Source of the DNA: Paramecium octaurelia
Taxonomy: Eukaryota; Ciliophora; Oligohymenophorea; Peniculida; Parameciidae
Length of the DNA: 64,000 nt
NCBI GenBank assembly: GCA_905182995.1
Contig: CAJJDP010000022.1
Location: forward strand, 443,488-507,487
Direction of reading: 5' to 3'
Part shown: piece after piece, positions 61,425 to 64,000 of the stretch
Position numbering within the stretch: position 1 is the first letter of the stretch
How the letters are laid out: every line of letters begins with the position of its first letter
The notes under the pieces: generated by a model
The model's database searches: none
Seen by the model: only the letters and a program-made list of their open reading frames with translations
Told to the model about the DNA's origin: nothing
Position numbers and translations under genes: made by a program

Positions 61425-63093
61425 TCAGTTCTAATTTTTTTTTTCAATTAAAACCATCATAATTTCTTTAATTTCATCTTCTTTATTACTCTCAACCTCT
61501 CCATCCGAACTAAATATCTCTAAAATTATAATTACTTCTAAAAATCTAATGATTTGCCAACTGTATCATATGGTAATGTGATTGTAGCCAATGTTGAAAT
61601 AACAGAACTCACAGCAAAAGCCAAAAATGGCAAATGTATTTCCTATTCAAATAAGGGTATAAGAATATAGGGAGAAATAGCAGCTCCAATCCTTCCAACA
61701 GCAGCACTACTTCCAAATCCCAAAGTCCTATTTGAAGTGTGAAATATTTCTGTAGAGTATGGATATAACATAGCCCAACATTCTTTCATAAAGAATCGAG
61801 CAAAAAAATATGGCCAAGAAGCATAATAAGACCAAACATGCATAATGGTTGCACAAAAAAATGAGATTGCCATTGTGTTCCTTCTTCCTAAAAAAGGAAT
61901 TTCTACTATTAGTAATGATAAAATTATTGATGGAATTTCACCTAAAACAGTTGTTAGATAGTCAACAAATGTTTTTTATTTAGACCCTAAAATGAATGGC
62001 AAAATCAGTAACTATCCAAAATACATCTAAAATATTTATATCACAAATTACAAAATTAATACAAAACCATATTATCCACAATCGTATAGTTGTGCTTTTA
62101 TTACTTTTGTTAAATAATTCTCTCAGTGTTCCTCTATTTTGAGAACGAAATACTTTTGTTACCCATTTTTCTATTGCTATTCTCTCTTTGGCTGAAATAT
62201 AACCATATCTAAAACTTATAAATAATAACTTTACTTAGATCCTTTAAATGGATCTGATGATACTTCTGGTTATACACTTTTAAATATCCTACTTATTAGA
62301 CCTTTATTGTTTTCATTTTTATGGATGATTTCTTCGATGATATTTAAACCCTCTATTACTTAACCACTAGCCATTAAATATCGAGGACTCTCCATCAAAA
62401 AGACCCATGCTAAAATGCCCACTATTAGGGAAGTCGTTGAACTGAGAGTCATCATTAATCTCCAGTGTCCTTGATTGAAATTCTCAAGACATAAAAATGC
62501 CAATAAAAATGCATAAATTTTGCCAACGGATACAAAGAAATTTATAACAATTAAAAATCTTCCCCTTACATCAGGAGCTGTAATTTCAGATATCATAGTT
62601 GTAGTTAAAGGAATTGAAAATCCTTGTCAATTAATTGTACATAATACCATAAACAAAACCATATCCTAATCTTGCAAAAATCATATGATAAAAATTTGTA
62701 CAAAGCAAAAAGCTGTTTGCCATAAAAAATTATATGATGCAGGATACGTAAATACATTTCAATCTGCCTTTTCGATCTGCAACAAATCCAGTCAATAAAG
62801 AACCTAATACCATTCCTTGACTATTTTGAAATAGAAGACTCTACCCAAATAAAAAATGCTGGTTAAGGTTTAGATTTATAAGCTTGTTAATTGCCACTCA
62901 GTTTTTAAGATGGGCATAAGAAAACTCATCAATATCAATTCACATCCATCATTTAAATCAATAAAAACCAAAATAGATAAGGCCAAAATTTAATATTTCC
63001 CTGTTCCACACTTACTTAATAATATCATAGGTTTACTCTCTTTTCTATCAGTTAATCCAAAGATAATTTAGCATTCTCTTTATACGGATTCAT
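61425..63093 (-). CDS. SVOP-like major facilitator transporter
   Basis: 503 aa after six introns totalling 157 nt, including 61510-61535 (26 nt); the count is exact. Twelve-helix MFS layout of the SV2/SVOP and organic-ion branch. Signatures: CGTGKYQILALSILVFIDLN, DGCELILMSFLMPILKTEWQ, FYLGMVLGSLLTGFVADRKG (motif A-like GxxADRxGR), ISEITAPDVRGRFLIVINFF, LMESPRYLMASG and a second-half loop KYGYISAKERIAIEK. A later helix block has RRNTMAISFFCATIMHVWSY and LYPYSTEIFHTSNRTLGFGS. Substrate cannot be told. Its stop is 28 bp from the SF-assemblin start on the same strand. Confidence 0.88.
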
Positions 63094-63291
63094 TATTAAA
63101 TGATATAAAATATTATATTATTGGCAAATCATTTTTGTATGTTGAAAGTTACATAGATTTTAAATCACAATTGAGCTTATCATCAAGACTGGACATGCAT
63201 TGAACATAGGCTCTACAAGTATATTGAAAAATAGAATAATGCAATATAAATTATCATTATTATCTAAAACCTAAGTACACAATGATAGACT

Positions 63292-63787
63292 TCATTAAGG
63301 GTGTTATTTGTATTAATTTAAAGTAGATTCGAGAAAGTAGGTAAGTTATCTAACTGCAGATTCAACTTGTTCATTATCAGATTGACAATCATTATCCATA
63401 GACTATAATAATGATTAAAGTTTATACATGTGATATAGTTTAGTTATATGCTGAAGGCATGTTGAGCACCTTGTCATCATAACATAAGAACTCTCTTACA
63501 TTCCCTTTGGAGTCGTATAATTGTAGGTTAGGATATTTTTTCAGATTTGTCAATTTGAAATATTTTGTTATTGTCCTTTGAGGCAATGGCTTCTTTTTCT
63601 CCAGAGTAATGGCTGTTGTACACTTTTTGATGGTTTTTGTTGCTGCTATTTTGTTATTGACTTGGATATTTTCTTTATTTGCAATATTGGCTGTTAATGT
63701 TTCCTGTAGAAAATTATATTATAATAATTATACCCATCTTTATTTTGTATTATTGAATTTTCTATTTGTATCATATAATTTAGACAT
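63292..63787 (-). CDS. Hypothetical basic protein
   Basis: 146 aa after introns 63704-63733 (30 nt) and 63403-63427 (25 nt); the count is exact. It starts MSKLYDTNRKFNNTKQRW. The conserved-looking core is KKPLPQRTITKYFKLTNLKK then LQLYDSKGNVREFLCYDDKV, with an acidic Gln-rich C-terminus ending NQYKQHPQ. No family is recognised. The opposite-strand hydrophobic 64-aa frame (63609-63803) is antisense to it. Confidence 0.55.
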
Positions 63788-64000
63788 ATTAATGTACTTA
63801 TAAACAATAATAATAAAAATAATGTGGCATTCAAATTTAAAATTTCGTTAAAAATGCCGAGTTTAAATTCCAAAAAAATGGCGGAATATAAATTTTTGTA
63901 AACACATAAATTAATTTGAAATCAAATTTATTATTGGATTGAAATGGTATTTTTCATACAGGTGGTAAATTAATGTTTTGAATATCCTTTTCAGATATTT
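63788..64000. other. Window-edge AT-rich sequence
   Basis: The last 210 bp show no supported gene. They may be the promoter of the minus-strand gene ending at 63787. Confidence 0.4.

Noticed and set aside
63609-63803. Hydrophobic 64-aa plus-strand frame at the right edge
   Set aside because: Antisense to a minus-strand gene whose two introns give an exact spliced frame.

Overview
This window is almost certainly a macronuclear chromosome piece from a Paramecium-like ciliate (aurelia type). It is very AT-rich. Long reading frames appear only when TAA and TAG are read as glutamine and TGA is the sole stop. Genes are cut by tiny GT-AG introns of about 19-34 nt, most often 25-26 nt. Intergenic gaps are tens to a few hundred bases. 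Standard-code ORFs therefore break real genes into pieces. I rebuilt genes by hand with the ciliate code and intron removal. For most multi-exon genes the spliced length comes out as an exact multiple of three, which is my main internal check.

Layout, left to right. 1-4.3 kb: ribosomal protein eL24, small unknown genes, and a fusion of an NlpC/P60 cysteine-peptidase domain to a tubulin-tyrosine-ligase-like (TTLL) domain. 4.3-14.5 kb: a large CH-domain plus beta-propeller protein, a NEK-type kinase, a coiled-coil protein and unknowns. 14.8-23.4 kb: a membrane RING protein, unknowns, Sec62, an ERK7/MAPK15-like kinase and a gene divergent from it across a 27-bp gap. 23.5-30 kb: MsrA, a decayed GH27 alpha-galactosidase pseudogene, a RING-H2 protein with two barrel-like repeats, and a PP2C phosphatase. 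30-34.2 kb: an S28 serine carboxypeptidase, a glutamine-rich protein, a four-helix membrane protein and a MORN-repeat protein. 34.2-44 kb: a surface-antigen neighbourhood with a 277-aa mini antigen (+), a PH-like/kinase gene (+) and a 2180-aa intronless cysteine-rich, GPI-type antigen (-). 44-54.5 kb: an E2 enzyme, NAA30, a 7TM receptor-like protein, a TPH-like coiled coil, eL21, V-ATPase subunit B, Notchless/NLE1 and a BCCIP-like protein. 54.6-64 kb: a membrane hybrid histidine kinase, dynein LC8, a coiled coil, SF-assemblin, an SVOP-like MFS transporter and an unknown.

The gene set mixes housekeeping genes with many that fit the ciliate cortex and cilia (TTLL fusion, NEK, ERK7, LC8, SF-assemblin, MORN, TPH-like). 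There is also a cell-surface/secretory set (two antigens, S28 peptidase, Sec62). No operon logic applies. The best candidates for something new are the NlpC/P60-TTLL fusion and the paired giant and mini antigens that share end modules.
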